DNA of 64,000 nt. Origin: Cryptomeria japonica (Eukaryota > Streptophyta > Pinopsida > Cupressales > Cupressaceae). The position numbers and the translations under genes are program-made. Position 1 is the first letter of the stretch, and every line of letters begins with the position of its first letter. Under the pieces are notes generated by a model. It did not search any database and was not told the origin of the DNA. It was given only the letters and a program-made list of their open reading frames with translations. Shown in pieces: positions 37,363 through 48,426 of the stretch. Where the stretch lies: contig NC_081410.1 in the NCBI RefSeq assembly GCF_030272615.1, positions 225,237,415-225,301,414 of the forward strand, given 5' to 3'.

Positions 37363-39778
37363 AGGTGAATTTACTTCAAATAAGTTTGAATTTTTTTGTG
37401 AATATCATGGAATTAGGAGACATCTGTCTACTCACAGAACTCCTCAATAAAATTGGGTAGTGAAAAGAAAGAATAGAACTATCCAAGAAATGGCTAGGAC
37501 AATGTTGAAGAAAGCCAATTTGCATGATATTTATTGGAAAGAATTGATTCATATTGCTATATGTATTTTAATAGAGGACAATTGAGGGGAAACAATATTA
37601 AGACCCCTTTATGAACTATGGATTGGGAGACCTACTACTATCAATTACTTTAGATTTTTTGGTAACAAACGTTACATCAAGAGAGATTAATAATTCTTGG
37701 CAAAGCTTGATTCAAGATCTGATGAAGGGATATTTCTTGGTTATCCAACCAAAATCAAGGCTTAATAATGCTGCAACAAAAGTTTGAGGAAGATAGTTGA
37801 AAGTGTAAATGTTAGGGTAGATGAAGAATTAGGTCAAAATGCACAAGAACCAAAGGACAGTAGATCAAATGAACCTTCCTACATAGAAGAAGAAGAAGAA
37901 GAAGAGACAAAAGAGAAGGAAAAATAATTAGAGAAGGCTTCTAAGACTTTGGCCAAGTATGTCTAGAAGAATAATTTAGAAGATCATATTATTAGAGATA
38001 AGAATTAGGGAGTGTAGACTAGGAGAAGACTAGTAATAGAAAGTGAGTAGGTGAATCTTTTTATTTGTCCAAAATAGAACCCAAGAACTTTGTTGATGCC
38101 AACAAGGATGAAAGATGGATACAAGCAATGGAAGAAAAATTGAATCAAGATGAGAAAATTCAAACATGGTTGATGGTTCCTAGGCTTGTTGATAAAAATG
38201 TGATAGAAATAAAATGGGTGTTTTGGAACAAATTGAATGAAGACAGAGAAGTGGTAAGAAAAAAAGCAAGGCTTCTATGTAAAGGTTATTCACAAGTAGA
38301 AGGAGTTGATTTTAAGGAGATTTTTTCTCCAATGGCTAGGAAGGAGGAAAATAGAATGTTTCTTATTTTGTTGCTCACAAGAACTTCAAATTATATCAGA
38401 TGGATGTCAAATCTTCCTTCTTGAATGGTGACCTAAAATAAGTCTACATAGATCAACCTAATGGGTTTTAATTATTAGAAGATGATCTGGATATGGTTTG
38501 CAAACTTAAGAAAGCATTGCATAGCCTCAATCAAGATCTTAGGGCTTTATATGCTATATTGGACAAGTATCAACTTTAGCAAGGTTTCAATAAAGGCACC
38601 ACATATAAAATTCTTCATATTAATATTGAGGAAGAAAGAATTATGATAGTTGTATAAGTTGATGGATTGTGTAAGAAATTTGCTAAGGAAATGTAGAAGG
38701 AATAAGAGATTTCTATGATAGGTGATTTTTCCTTCTTTCTCGGACTTCAAATTGATCAATCTAAAGATGGCATCTTTATCTCTCAAGATAAGTGTGTTAA
38801 GGAAATGCTAAAGAAATTTGGTATGTAAGACAACAAACCAGTAAGTACTCACATGACAACTAATTGCAAATTTAGCAAGAATGATGAATCACCTATACTA
38901 GATCAAACCCTATATAGGTCTATCATAGGTCACATATTGTACTTAATTGTACCAATAATAGACATTATGCATGCGGTGTGTTTGGTTGCAAGGTTTCAAG
39001 TTAAACCAAGAGAAAACCATGTGAAGGCAGTGAACAAGATCTTCAATTATTTGAAAGGTACTTTGAACCATGGATTGTGGTATTAAAAGGATAATGACTT
39101 TTTACTAAGTGCATACACTAATGTTGATTGGGTTGGTTGTGTTTGTGACAAAAGAAGCACAAGCGGAAGAGATTTGTTTTTGGGAAATAGGTTGGTTTCA
39201 TGGCTTAGTAAGAAGGATTTAGTCTCTCTATCAATTGTAGAAGCAATTTATATTGTTGCACTCAAGTATTGTGGATAGAGAAGACCTTGAAGGATGCCAA
39301 GGTAATATGTGATGATCCCATTCTTATCTTGTGTGATAACACTAGTGCCATGCACATTTCAAAGAATCTAATGCTGCATTCAAGGACCAAGCATATTTCT
39401 ATCTAGTATCAATTTTGAGAGAGAAGGTTGTAGATCAAGAAGTCAAATTGGAGTATGTACCTATAAAGGATCAAGTTGCTGACATCTATACAAAGGAACT
39501 CTCAAAGGATACATTTAGATATCTTGGATCGAAGTTAAGGGTTGTCACCCTCCTTCTAACTAAATGCAATAATGATGCATATGTCCTAGGGGAGTAATTC
39601 AAGTCTTATATTTATTCCTGGACTAATGGTTTCTACTTCTTAACAAGAGCTGGTAGGTGGTTGTTGCTGACACAAGGAGCATGTGTGATGATGGAGCTTC
39701 AAAATGAGATCATTTTCCCTTTTTCCCTTGGCTCTTTATATAAAAGGGGGGAGAGTGGAAATGTGTGTTACCATCAAT

Positions 39779-39793
39779 GAAAAAGGGGGAGAT
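39779..39793 (+). other. polypurine tract of the copia element
   Basis: GAAAAAGGGGGAGAT directly before the 3' LTR, the place and composition expected for the plus-strand primer. A TATATAAAAGGGGGG stretch lies about 45 bp upstream, outside the LTR; its role is unclear. Confidence 0.8.
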
Positions 39794-40908
39794 TGTTAGT
39801 GATATGGTGTTAGCATACTACATTGTCGTTGATGTCAACCTTCAATGTGTTTTGTTGTCATTAATGCTTGCATGTGGATGTTGATGGTGTGCTATGTAGA
39901 TGATTGGTTTTGATGTTAGTAAAGATCAACTAAAATATTGACAAAGTGAGAATCATGACATACTAAGATGAGGATTAGAAGCATTAAGATGAGGATTAGA
40001 AGTATTAAGGTTAGGATTAGAAGATAATGAATTGGCTATGATGATGAGCATGTTGTAAAATGTTCTTCTATCTCTCTTGATTCTCTTGAGTGAGGAATTG
40101 ATGTTACCAAGATTATTTGGTCTTTGTGTGTTACTGAAAGAATAAGATTGTTAGGAGTTGTACTAAAGATTGTCTAGAACAATACTACACTTATGGGCTT
40201 GCATTTTGGAAATTAGCTTGTATATGCTATGCACAATGTATCTTTCTCTTATTGTTTGTAGTTTCTAGATTTGATTGTGTGAGAAATATTTAATTATCAA
40301 TATTTCAAGTCACTCCATGATTCATCATCAAGGTGGAAGAGAGTTCAAGGAGCATCTTGATGATGGATCACAAAGTGTGATCTGAAACATTGTTGGTTAA
40401 AATTTGCTCACACAATCAAATCCAAAAACTAAAAACAATATTAGCATGGATTGTGAAATCTAATAGCATTGGCATCTTTATCTTTTTAGGACACAAAAGT
40501 TGTCATTGACATTTTTGGTAATTGCAGTATGTAGAGGATTTGGTTGTATGTCAAACTTGTCTAGGAAATGTTTTGCATTTATGTGCTTGCACTAGTGATT
40601 GGGAGGTTGTGCTTGTGTTGTATGTGCAATGTCTTAGTTCAAGTTTCAAGTGTTGATGTGTACCACAAGTCTAACTACTAATGTTAAGTGTTTTTTGGCT
40701 TATCAAGAATGAAGTGTGTTGCATCTGGTTTCTTGCACCAACTCATTGCAATGAGATAGTATGAAAGAATCGTATAGAAGTAATATTTAAAAACATATGA
40801 TATTGTCTTGTGCTCTGCATTTTTGTTCCTGGTCATTCTGGAATTGTTTGGTAACTATATTGGTAGTGTGCGAAAGATAAGTGGTTGTTTGGCTGGTTGG
40901 ATTAATTA
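39794..40908 (+). repeat. partial 3' LTR of the copia element
   Basis: Starts TGTTAGTGATATGG and follows the 5' LTR (for example GTTGATGTCAACCTTCAATG and GAATGAAGTGTGTTGCATCT) until about 40905. The last 900 bp of the LTR are missing; another element starts at 40909. Confidence 0.75.
40251..40473. mobile_element. 223-bp foldback (MITE-like) element
   Basis: It is absent from the matching position of the 5' LTR. The flanks are ATCTTTCTCTT (40240-40250) and ATCTTTATCTT (40474-40484), an 11-bp duplication with one mismatch. Inside are perfect 16-bp inverted arms, GATTTGATTGTGTGAG (40268-40283) and CTCACACAATCAAATC (40407-40422), that extend outward imperfectly to about 34 bp, plus a second inner pair (GATTCATCATCAAG / CTTGATGATGGATC). 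It has no coding capacity. A 9-11 bp duplication with foldback structure would suit a Mutator-like non-autonomous element; the class is not proven. Confidence 0.7.
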
Positions 40909-41282
40909 TGACATTTATCTAATTATTTATCAATTAGGTCTTTTATTACTTCTTCACTTAAGGTAAAATTAGGTGCTTTTTGTTATCCAGAGTTTTCTTT
41001 CTAGCATTAGTTCTAGCATGTAGTTAAAGATTAATTTAGCTCCTACTTTGCATTTCTTTAGTTCTCCTAATTTTAGCTTTAGGGTTTTCACCTAGGGTTT
41101 CATTCATCCTTTATAAGGATTCATTCATTCATTGTAATTATATCTCCAATATTATTTTGTGCAATAATATATAATTATCTAGTTGTTATAGAGCATATAA
41201 TATTTGCTTGATCTCTTTGGTGTGATAGGTGTTTTGTATGCAGGTGAATATTGGCTCCTATAGTTGATCATCAAATTCTACA
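40909..41282 (+). repeat. short LTR relic upstream of a Met-tRNA primer site
   Basis: Possible 374-bp LTR, TGACATTTATC to ATTCTACA, with TTTATAAGG near 41110 as a possible TATA box. TGGTATCAGATCC follows directly at 41283-41295, a standard plant primer site. The left end is inferred from where the copia 3' LTR breaks off. No second LTR is seen, so it is a truncated element. Confidence 0.55.
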
Positions 41283-42993
41283 TGGTATCAGATCCAATCT
41301 ATCAAGTTCCTATCTGCATGCTTGAGGGATTCAACTTGGGGTGAATTTTTTTCGGACATTAGGCTCAAATAGAGGTTTCCATTATGTCTATAGCATCTCA
41401 AAACCCTAAGATCGACTGTTGTTTCACCAAAATTTGAGTAGTTGAAATATTGGGTCAAATTGGTTGAGGGCACAAAAATTGAGGCAAAATCCAAGGGTAG
41501 CTAAAAAGTATAGTCACTTTGGAGGAAACAAAAGGTCACCATCACACTCAAAAGGACCCAAAACACTAAGATAGCCTACCAAATCATCAAAACTAGATGT
41601 CAAAAACAATTTCATTAAAAACAATTGTGGCACATTTCATGAGGTATGGATCCTGTAGTGTTGTAAATTATACACCCTTAATTGGGTGGTACAATTACAC
41701 ACTTAGGTAGCACTCGCCTTAGTGTGTTTGCATCTTGCATCTCAATTTCCGTTTAAGCATTTAATTAATTAATTTAATTAAATCTAATGTCTTCTTTCTT
41801 CACTCTACACATCATAAAATTGGGCCCTTTACCCTAAGTGTGCCACTTTCTATTTTAATCTTTCAATTAATCATTTTATAAAATACCCTAATTATGTCTT
41901 ATTTTGACCTTCAAGGCCCAATTTCACATATCTAAATGTCGCAAATTCCCACATACTTCTGGAATTTTCTTTAAAATCACAATATCTTGCTTTCCTAAAA
42001 TTTGGTGAAAAGTTGGTCAAACCATGTGGGTACCCACATGGTCCCGAATTTTTCTCCTTGAATTTTGGGAGAATGTTTTGGTGGTATTTTAATATTCAAA
42101 TCCAAGAGATTGGTGAAAAATATTATTTCTAAGTCGACCTATGACTCAAAACAAAGTTAGGGTCTCCTACATAAACCCTTCCTTTCCTCATTTGAAGATC
42201 TAAGATCTAATGATTGAAGGAGGCTCTTGTGAAGTGAAAGTGGAAGTTATGTGAAGTCTACAATAGAAAATGAAGCATTCATCAAGCCTTCATCAATCAT
42301 TTTCACCATCCATTAGGAGCTTTAAAGACATTGAAAAATAATAGGAGATCATCGACTACTAATTGGCTTGTGCCTGACCCTTAGGGTTTGGTATGGTTTC
42401 ATGTTATTTTCATGTCTTTACATGAGCTTCATTTTCAGATTTACATTCATTCTTTAGATCTTTAGTTCATTTGTGATTTGAAGCATTTACATTTACATTT
42501 ACAATCATTTATGGTTTTCTCTTGAAAGCGTAGGGTAGTACTCTAGATTCTTTATTACTCTCATTTAGGATCTTGCACATACACAAGATTATTGCACACA
42601 CATATTTAATATATTATCGGCTATTTGTGGAGGTGGAAACCACCAAAACAAGGGGTTTGACTAAGGCAAAACCCTGTATATCCACCTAGACACCATTTTT
42701 CAAATTGCAGGTATAAGTATAGAAATCTGGTGAACGTGTGATCTTCAAAACCAACAAAGCACATAGATACAGACCCAACCTCCAAATTTGGACTCATTCT
42801 TTAGGGACTAAGGTGTAGCGCCCTAGTCCTCCCCAGTACTAGGGCGTAGCACCCTTGTCCTTTGTGTTTTTTTGCATTTTTTGGTAGTTCTACAGTTTCA
42901 ACCCTCTCCTCTAACATGGACCAGGGCATGTCACCCTAGTCCTACATATTCAACATCAAATTTCAATTCTAGGTACACATCAAAATTCCCCTC
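41283..42993. other. interior fragment and unassigned LTR-type DNA
   Basis: It begins with a primer site and leader-like sequence to about 41650, then changes character at TGTTGTAAATTATACACCC (41657), which could start another LTR. The GCGCCCTAGTCC / AGGGCGTAGCACCC phrases at about 42815-42930 resemble the GC-rich repeats of the solo LTR at 20569-21826. No protein-like frame is present. Confidence 0.4.
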
Positions 42994-43864
42994 TGTAGTA
43001 CCCCTCATCGATTAAACTTATTAGACTCATATTTTACTATGGTTTACTTTCAGTGGATGCATTACCATTATGTGGTATTCAGACTTATATGACATTATTT
43101 CATGCTTTATCTGGATATGGGATGCCCAATTTATTTATAGTATTTCAGTACTTGTGATTTGTGGTATTTTATGGATTATTGCTATGTATAGACACTTTAC
43201 TATCTATGCAATGTGTAATTATATGTTGCGTGTCTGCGATTGTATTGGATGCGAGGGGATGATTTTCCTTCACTCACTCCGGTGAGACAGGGAACGCCAT
43301 GATTCTCTTTCATCGGTGTGTGTGTCGTGTATTCTATAATTGTATATATGCATATGTGGTTCAATGATGCAGGACATTGCAGCTACAAGTATCGGGTGAG
43401 TACGGGGTATCATCTCCACCTGGCTTCACAGGTCTGAGTGTGCCTTATTTGTCCGATGGGAGCGGAGGAGATAGTGGTTGACCCTAATTGTACCTCAGTT
43501 ACACTCTTGTGAGTGTCGTCAGTCAATCATCCCTTTTGGTCTTGTTCGGCCATCGAGTCGGTTTGTTTGACTATTTTAGAGTCTTTGTTTGGGTCTTCTC
43601 GGTTTATGTGCCCTAGTTGATTAGATTAATTATTTGAGTTTATGGCGTCACTTTATAGTTAGCATATTTACTTTATGAATTATAATGCTTTAAGTGATTA
43701 TAAATTTAATTAATTAAGTGAAGTGATTAAATGTAGTGGCAAATTGCATTATATTAGAAATATAATTTTAATTAAATTGCATTTATTGTTCTCTAGATTT
43801 TAAAAAAAGAAAAAATTACTTTCCCTTATTAAGTTTGCAAATTTCATTATTTTAGAAATATAAT
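42994..43864 (+). repeat. 5' fragment of the TGTAGTACCCC LTR family
   Basis: Starts TGTAGTACCCCTC and follows the first 1.1 kb of the solo LTR at 16001-19845. It is cut at 43864 by the insertion of the Tat element. The rest would lie beyond the window. Confidence 0.65.
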
Positions 43865-45220
43865 TGTAGTCACATAAATCTGTCCACTTAATTAAATGAA
43901 TACTTAGTATTTATTTGATTATTTAACCATCAATTAATAATTAATTAAATTAATATTTAATTAATTCATCTTAACCCTCTTCTCCTATTAATTAAATAAA
44001 TTATTCAATTTATTTGATTTAATTCACTTAACCAAATTCATACCATTAATTAAATAAATAAATCATATTTGTTTAATTAAATCTTCTCTCACATTTAAAT
44101 AAATTAATATTTATTTAAATCCCCCAAAATCCCACCTCTCACATTTAAATAAATTAATATTTATTTAAATCCCCCAAAATCCCACCTCTCACATTTAAAT
44201 AAATAAATCATTTATTTAAATCACCTTTATCCTCCACCCACTTGTATTTTCCTACAAAAGCAAGTTGCACAACTATTTTAAATAAATTATTTATTTAAAA
44301 TCCTATTTATCCTCACCCACTTGAAGCCTTTAATGGTTTCCCTTAAATTATTCAAACTTGATGGCTTTAAAGTCTTCAAACTTGATGGCTTCCTTCTATA
44401 GTCTTCTTAAGACTTTAATGGTTTTCCTTAAAGTCTTCAAGCCTTTAATGGTTCCCCTCAAAGTCTTCAAGCATTTTAATGCTTTATCTTCCTTTTTTTC
44501 ATTTAAATAAATTAATATTTATTTGAATATTTATCCAAATACAACTTGCACACATTTATTGAAATAAATGAATTTTTATTTTAATAAAATCCTATTTTCC
44601 CTCACCCACCAAATCCACTTGCAAAATCTAATCCCCTTCTAGATTTTTCTAACCCCTTCCTAATTAACCTAATCCATCCCCTAATTATTGTCACATTCCT
44701 AAGCAAAATGGAGTCACTTCTCAAAGCCTAAAAGTCTTTGATAACCATTAAAGGCTTTCAACCTTCAACCACTAAATGTCTCAAAGTCTTGGATAACCTT
44801 TGAAAGCTTCCAACCTTCAACCACTTAATCCACAAAGTCTTCAAAAACCATTAATGGTTAACCCAAACCCTCATACATGGTTAAAACATTTGTTTTGACT
44901 CAACCTCTACCCAACCCAAGGGTCTCATCAAGCCTTTAATGCTTTGACCATGATTATCTCTTAATCATTTGCACAAAGGTTTATCCTTGCATTAACTCCT
45001 AATCCAGTGGGTAATCCTAATTTAGGCTTGACCCTTACCTTCTAGATAACCATGAGGTCTCCTCAGGCATTTAATGCCTCCAACCTCTTCTCTCAACCCA
45101 ATCTTATGTTGACACTTGTCACCATTTCATTGGTGCAAATTGTGCACATGGATCCCCAACTTTCAAGCTTGACCCTTGATTAAACCTTTCAATCCTGGCC
45201 ATCCATTGCTCCATTTTTCC

Positions 45221-45228
45221 TATAAATA
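45221..45228 (+). promoter_or_regulatory. TATA box of the left Tat LTR
   Basis: TATAAATA, preceded by CCATTTTTCC and followed by GAGCCC: a good plant TATA box. It puts the start of transcription near 45255 and leaves an R-U5 part of about 440 bp. The same site in the next LTR is intact. Confidence 0.7.
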
Positions 45229-45433
45229 GAGCCCATTCCTTCATAATCCAGATCCTGAAAACTTGTATGCATTTAGGCTATAGACATTTTTAGAGAGCAT
45301 TTAGCATAGCATAACTAACATCTTATCATTTTTGGTTAAAATATATCATTTTAGCATCAATAGCATAGTATTTAGCTTTTCATTTCATATTTGAAGCTTA
45401 ATATTAAATCTCAATCCTCCATAAGCATCCATA

Positions 45434-45619
45434 GTGCAAAAAGCTGCTGAGAGCTACACTATTTTGGAACTTGGAGAGGAGAGGAACAAGGGAGAAGGAA
45501 CTAAGAGTATGTTAGGAGGTATTTGGAGATGCCTCATCATGTTTGCTTTGATAGTTAAATATGCTTGCATGCTTGTAGTCTCTCTTTTGGTATGCCTTTT
45601 TAGATTAGTTTTCGATTGA
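45434..45619 (+). CDS. small LTR-encoded ORF, 61 codons, possible membrane segment
   Basis: It lies downstream of the TATA box, so it would be the first sizeable ORF on the element's RNA. The N-terminal half is hydrophilic (ESYTILELGEERNKGEG); the C-terminal half is hydrophobic (FALIVKYACMLVVSLLVCLF) and could span a membrane. The identical ORF is present in the next LTR (59796-59981), but the LTRs are almost identical anyway, so this is not evidence of selection. It may be an untranslated leader ORF. Confidence 0.3.
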   Translation: MQKAAESYTILELGEERNKGEGTKSMLGGIWRCLIMFALIVKYACMLVVSLLVCLFRLVFD

Positions 45620-45694
45620 CTAACACTAATGTTTTGTGTGTTTTTGTGTTATTTGATCATAGACTAATCTTGTGCCATTTAGGAGGGCATCATT

Positions 45695-45708
45695 TGGTGA
45701 ACCCGACG
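45695..45708 (+). other. candidate primer binding site of the Tat element
   Basis: TGGTGAACCCGACG, two bases after the LTR, beginning with the required TGG. The same sequence follows the middle LTR at 60057. I could not name the matching tRNA. Confidence 0.6.
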
Positions 45709-47594
45709 TGAATCCAAACACCAAAAAGATCAACTTTTTTTTTTTTAACCAATATCATGTTTGAATGTTGAAAATGTCACACAGGTTACGTTTTTGACAC
45801 TGTTTTGGCGTGTTTGACATTATTTTGGCGCTATTCACCCCGTTTCAATGCTTTTGCCTTCTCTTGTCTTTCCCTTTCTTTTAGTGCGTTTGTGTTAAAT
45901 AGTGCCTCTATTCAAATGCAGACTAGCGCTATTGTAACAAAACGTTGTACAAATCACCTTGTAACCAAAAAAAAAAAAAAAAAAACCCCCCAAAAAAAGA
46001 AAAAAGTTAGGCTTGTAGAAGCCCACCAAATAGGCGGATTTTACTAACTATTTTTCTCTTTTGTGCAGATTTAAATTAGATTAAAAAGTAGATTTATATT
46101 TTTTACTAACTTGTTTTTGAAGTTGGTTTTAAAAATGAATTCACTTTTTATTTTGGTTTAAAATTAACTTCACATTTCAAATTTGGGCTTTTAAAAAAGA
46201 ATCACATATTTGTTTGGGGCTCTTAAAAAGAATTTCATTGTTCCAAGGTAAAAAGAACCACAAACTTATACAAAAACAACTTTATTTTTTTGCAAGTTAG
46301 GAAACAAACTTCGTTTTGGTGCTTAAAATCAACAAGGCAAATTTTATTTCTTGCATCAAGATAAAACTCACAATCCACACTTCCATTTTTGGTGCAAATA
46401 AAATTCACAATCAACTTGTCTCATTTTTAAAGCAATTTTACTTCATGCAAACATATTTTTCATTAAGTTGACCAGGATTTTCAAATTCTAGTTTACTCAA
46501 ACAATTGCCTTTGAAAATTAAAAAGAACACCATGATTGTTGGAGCAACATCTCCAAATACTTAGATCACATTGCAATGATAGATTAAAAAGAACAAGTGT
46601 TTTTCATGCTTGGCACACTTGTGCAAAGAGTTGGTCGAGTGGTCCTACTTCTAACACACACTATCCTCTCCCTTGGCTTTCGTGGTCCTAGGTGCAAGAG
46701 AAACGTGTTAGTAACACTCAAAATTTTATCTTTTTAAGAGAGGTCTGCCAAGAGACACATCACTCTTGGGAACGACCTTGAGCGGTAAATCTTTCGAGCC
46801 GCTATAGAAATCAGGTGAGAGCGAAAGCTGTAGCCTTGGGTATAGTTGTTTCTACAGTGTAACTGGCCGAAAGGACAAATGGGCCCCACCGCCAGTTACA
46901 AGGCTCTTAAGTGAGTCACTGCAGAATGAACTTATGTCCAAAAACATCGAACATGACTAAACACCTTTAAATAGTATCCCACCCGTTCTATTGATTGAGG
47001 ATATTTGAGATATAATTTAGTGCAAGAGCATAGATGGTTTTGCTCCCAAGATACTCACCATACATATTTCCTTGAGTAGAAACATAGCTTTTTGAAAAGT
47101 CACTTGTGGCTTGATAAAAGTGGTGACTCCCCCATCATAGGGATCATCTATTTGTTATGCTTGTGCAAGACTTAGTATATCACATCCTAACCTGCCACGG
47201 CGGGATTCATAAGGTATGTAGTACCAAAGTCGAAGAAATATCAAGATGTGGGCTAAATTTATCACAACTGGCCATTTAACCTTAGGGATAAAAAGTGTTT
47301 GAAGTGTGTTCGTTTTACAGACCTAGTGCAAATTGAGCCGACTTCAGGCTTTGGAAATACACCTTAAAATAAATCTAAAGGAAGGGTCAAAAACAAGTCC
47401 AAGGACTAGGTTGATCTAGACCCATACTCATTTGTGCCTTTGAGGCTACAATTTTGTGTTTGGGTGCTTGCTTTGTTTTCTTGTCAAAGAAAAATCAGAA
47501 AATCAATCCCAAAAACAAAGTATTCATCCAACATCTGTCAACACAACCAAAAATACCAAAAACAAAGTGCAAATAACACAGAGTCACAACTTTT
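45709..47594. other. Tat element leader, non-coding part
   Basis: AT-rich, with an A run followed by C and A runs near 45968-46005 that differs in length in the right copy. No protein-like frame before the small ORF at 47595. Confidence 0.5.
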
Positions 47595-47978
47595 ATGACC
47601 ATTCTTCACATCTTGCGAAAGAAGAAGCCTCATCAAAATATCAACTTGAAAAGAAGACAATTAAGCTCAAAGGCTTTGATCAAACGAAAGAAATTCTTCT
47701 ATATCAATGGACAAATCTTTGTCTCCCATAGAGTTTTCTTGCGTCACATGTGTCTCTATCTTCAAGGAAAAACAAACGAATTTGATTCCGAATCATTGAA
47801 CCGCAGAGCTTTTATGCAATATAGAGCTTTGAGTTATCACAAAACTCAGGGAGGAAAGATTAATCCCAATTTCTTCCCAAACGTCTGCATCACCTATAGC
47901 ACAGCTCGAGAAATACCTCCAACACCTGAAAGGGAAGAGGTAGAGTTTGTCCCATTTTTAACACAAAGTTTTTATTGA
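47595..47978 (+). CDS. conserved ORF upstream of gag, left copy (127 codons)
   Basis: ATG 47595 to TGA 47976-47978. The N-terminal half is basic (LKRRQLSSKALIKRKKFFYI), then comes VSHRVFLRHMCLYL, and the C-terminus is acidic and hydrophobic (PTPEREEVEFVPFLTQSFY). The right copy has the same ORF at 61987-62370 with identical length and only a few substitutions and no frame change. The upstream extension that is open in the right copy is closed here by TAA (CAA in the right copy), which suggests ATG 47595 is the true start or that this copy is damaged. Ogre elements carry an ORF of unknown function in this place; homology to it is not tested. Confidence 0.5.
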   Translation: MTILHILRKKKPHQNINLKRRQLSSKALIKRKKFFYINGQIFVSHRVFLRHMCLYLQGKTNEFDSESLNRRAFMQYRALSYHKTQGGKINPNFFPNVCITYSTAREIPPTPEREEVEFVPFLTQSFY

Positions 47979-48426
47979 AGTTGAAAACATTTTCATCCAT
48001 CATTTCACTCATACATCATCACTTCATCATCAATCCGTCCCAACTCTCAAAACATTAAGAGGTTCTTGTCCCAAGTTCTCTTTTAGATATTGCTTGAAAT
48101 AAACACATCACATCACTTTTTACATTGTTTCTACATCTAGGATAAGCTCATCCTAAGAGACACATCTACGCAGGTTAAAACTAGTTCATGAGTGAATCCT
48201 CTCATTACTAGGTAGTTAAATCTGTAACACATCTCAGATTTCTCTACACCTTATCACATCAAAACTTATCAAACAAACAAGCAATTCAAAGAAGGAATTT
48301 TGGTTACATCCACCTTAAAAGTGCTAGAGATCCACGTGCAACACAATTCACCAACCATCAACCTTTCATTTCATCAAAAACTCATCATCATCTTCAATCA
48401 ACTTCAAACACAAACTTGCAAAAAAA

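Larger units (their letters stand above)
32007..39597 (+). pseudogene. gag-pol: copia gag-pol polyprotein, heavily broken
   Basis: Gag from ATG 32007 (MAQDRSHKVPRF) through a UBN2-type domain, open from 32283 to 32786. The zinc knuckle follows in another frame as CFNYGRIGPFASKC, where the second Cys is Tyr and the His is Pro. The protease region near 33050 reads GNHCSNHMT; the catalytic Asp is missing. The pre-integrase region runs to IHTDLCGP at 33612, where an LTR insertion splits it. The integrase core resumes at 36850 (TFLKEKLEALSKFKIF) and is split again at 37030. Reverse transcriptase remains lie at 38065-38850 (KWVFWNKLNEDREVV; YQMDVKSSFLNGDL in a second frame). The catalytic YVDD site reads stop-VDG near 38655. 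RNase H remains (AYTNVDWVGC...KRSTSG, then SWLSKK) lie at about 39110-39220, with the C-terminus open from 39415 to TAA 39595. It encodes no functional enzyme. Confidence 0.85.
30087..40908 (+). mobile_element. decayed Ty1/copia element with nested insertions
   Basis: 5' LTR, Met-tRNA primer site, gag-pol remains in the copia order (gag, protease, integrase, reverse transcriptase, RNase H), polypurine tract and a partial 3' LTR. Insertions inside it: a 3.2 kb LTR-like sequence at 33616-36842, 333 bp at 37030-37362 and a foldback element at 40251-40473. The 3' LTR breaks off near 40908, where another element begins, so the target duplication cannot be checked. Many stops and frameshifts make it an old relic. 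Confidence 0.85.
43865..45692 (+). repeat. 5' LTR of the left Tat element
   Basis: TGTAGTCACATAAATC to GGAGGGCATCA. The U3 part is AT-rich with repeated blocks (CACATTTAAATAAATTAATA appears three times, and many CTTTAATGG / AAAGTCTTCAA phrases). It is nearly identical to 58227-60054. Confidence 0.9.

Noticed and set aside
45961-46005. Poly-A run as the tail of a retroposed gene
   Set aside because: It lies within the Tat leader, is shared in shorter form by the right copy and has no target duplication.
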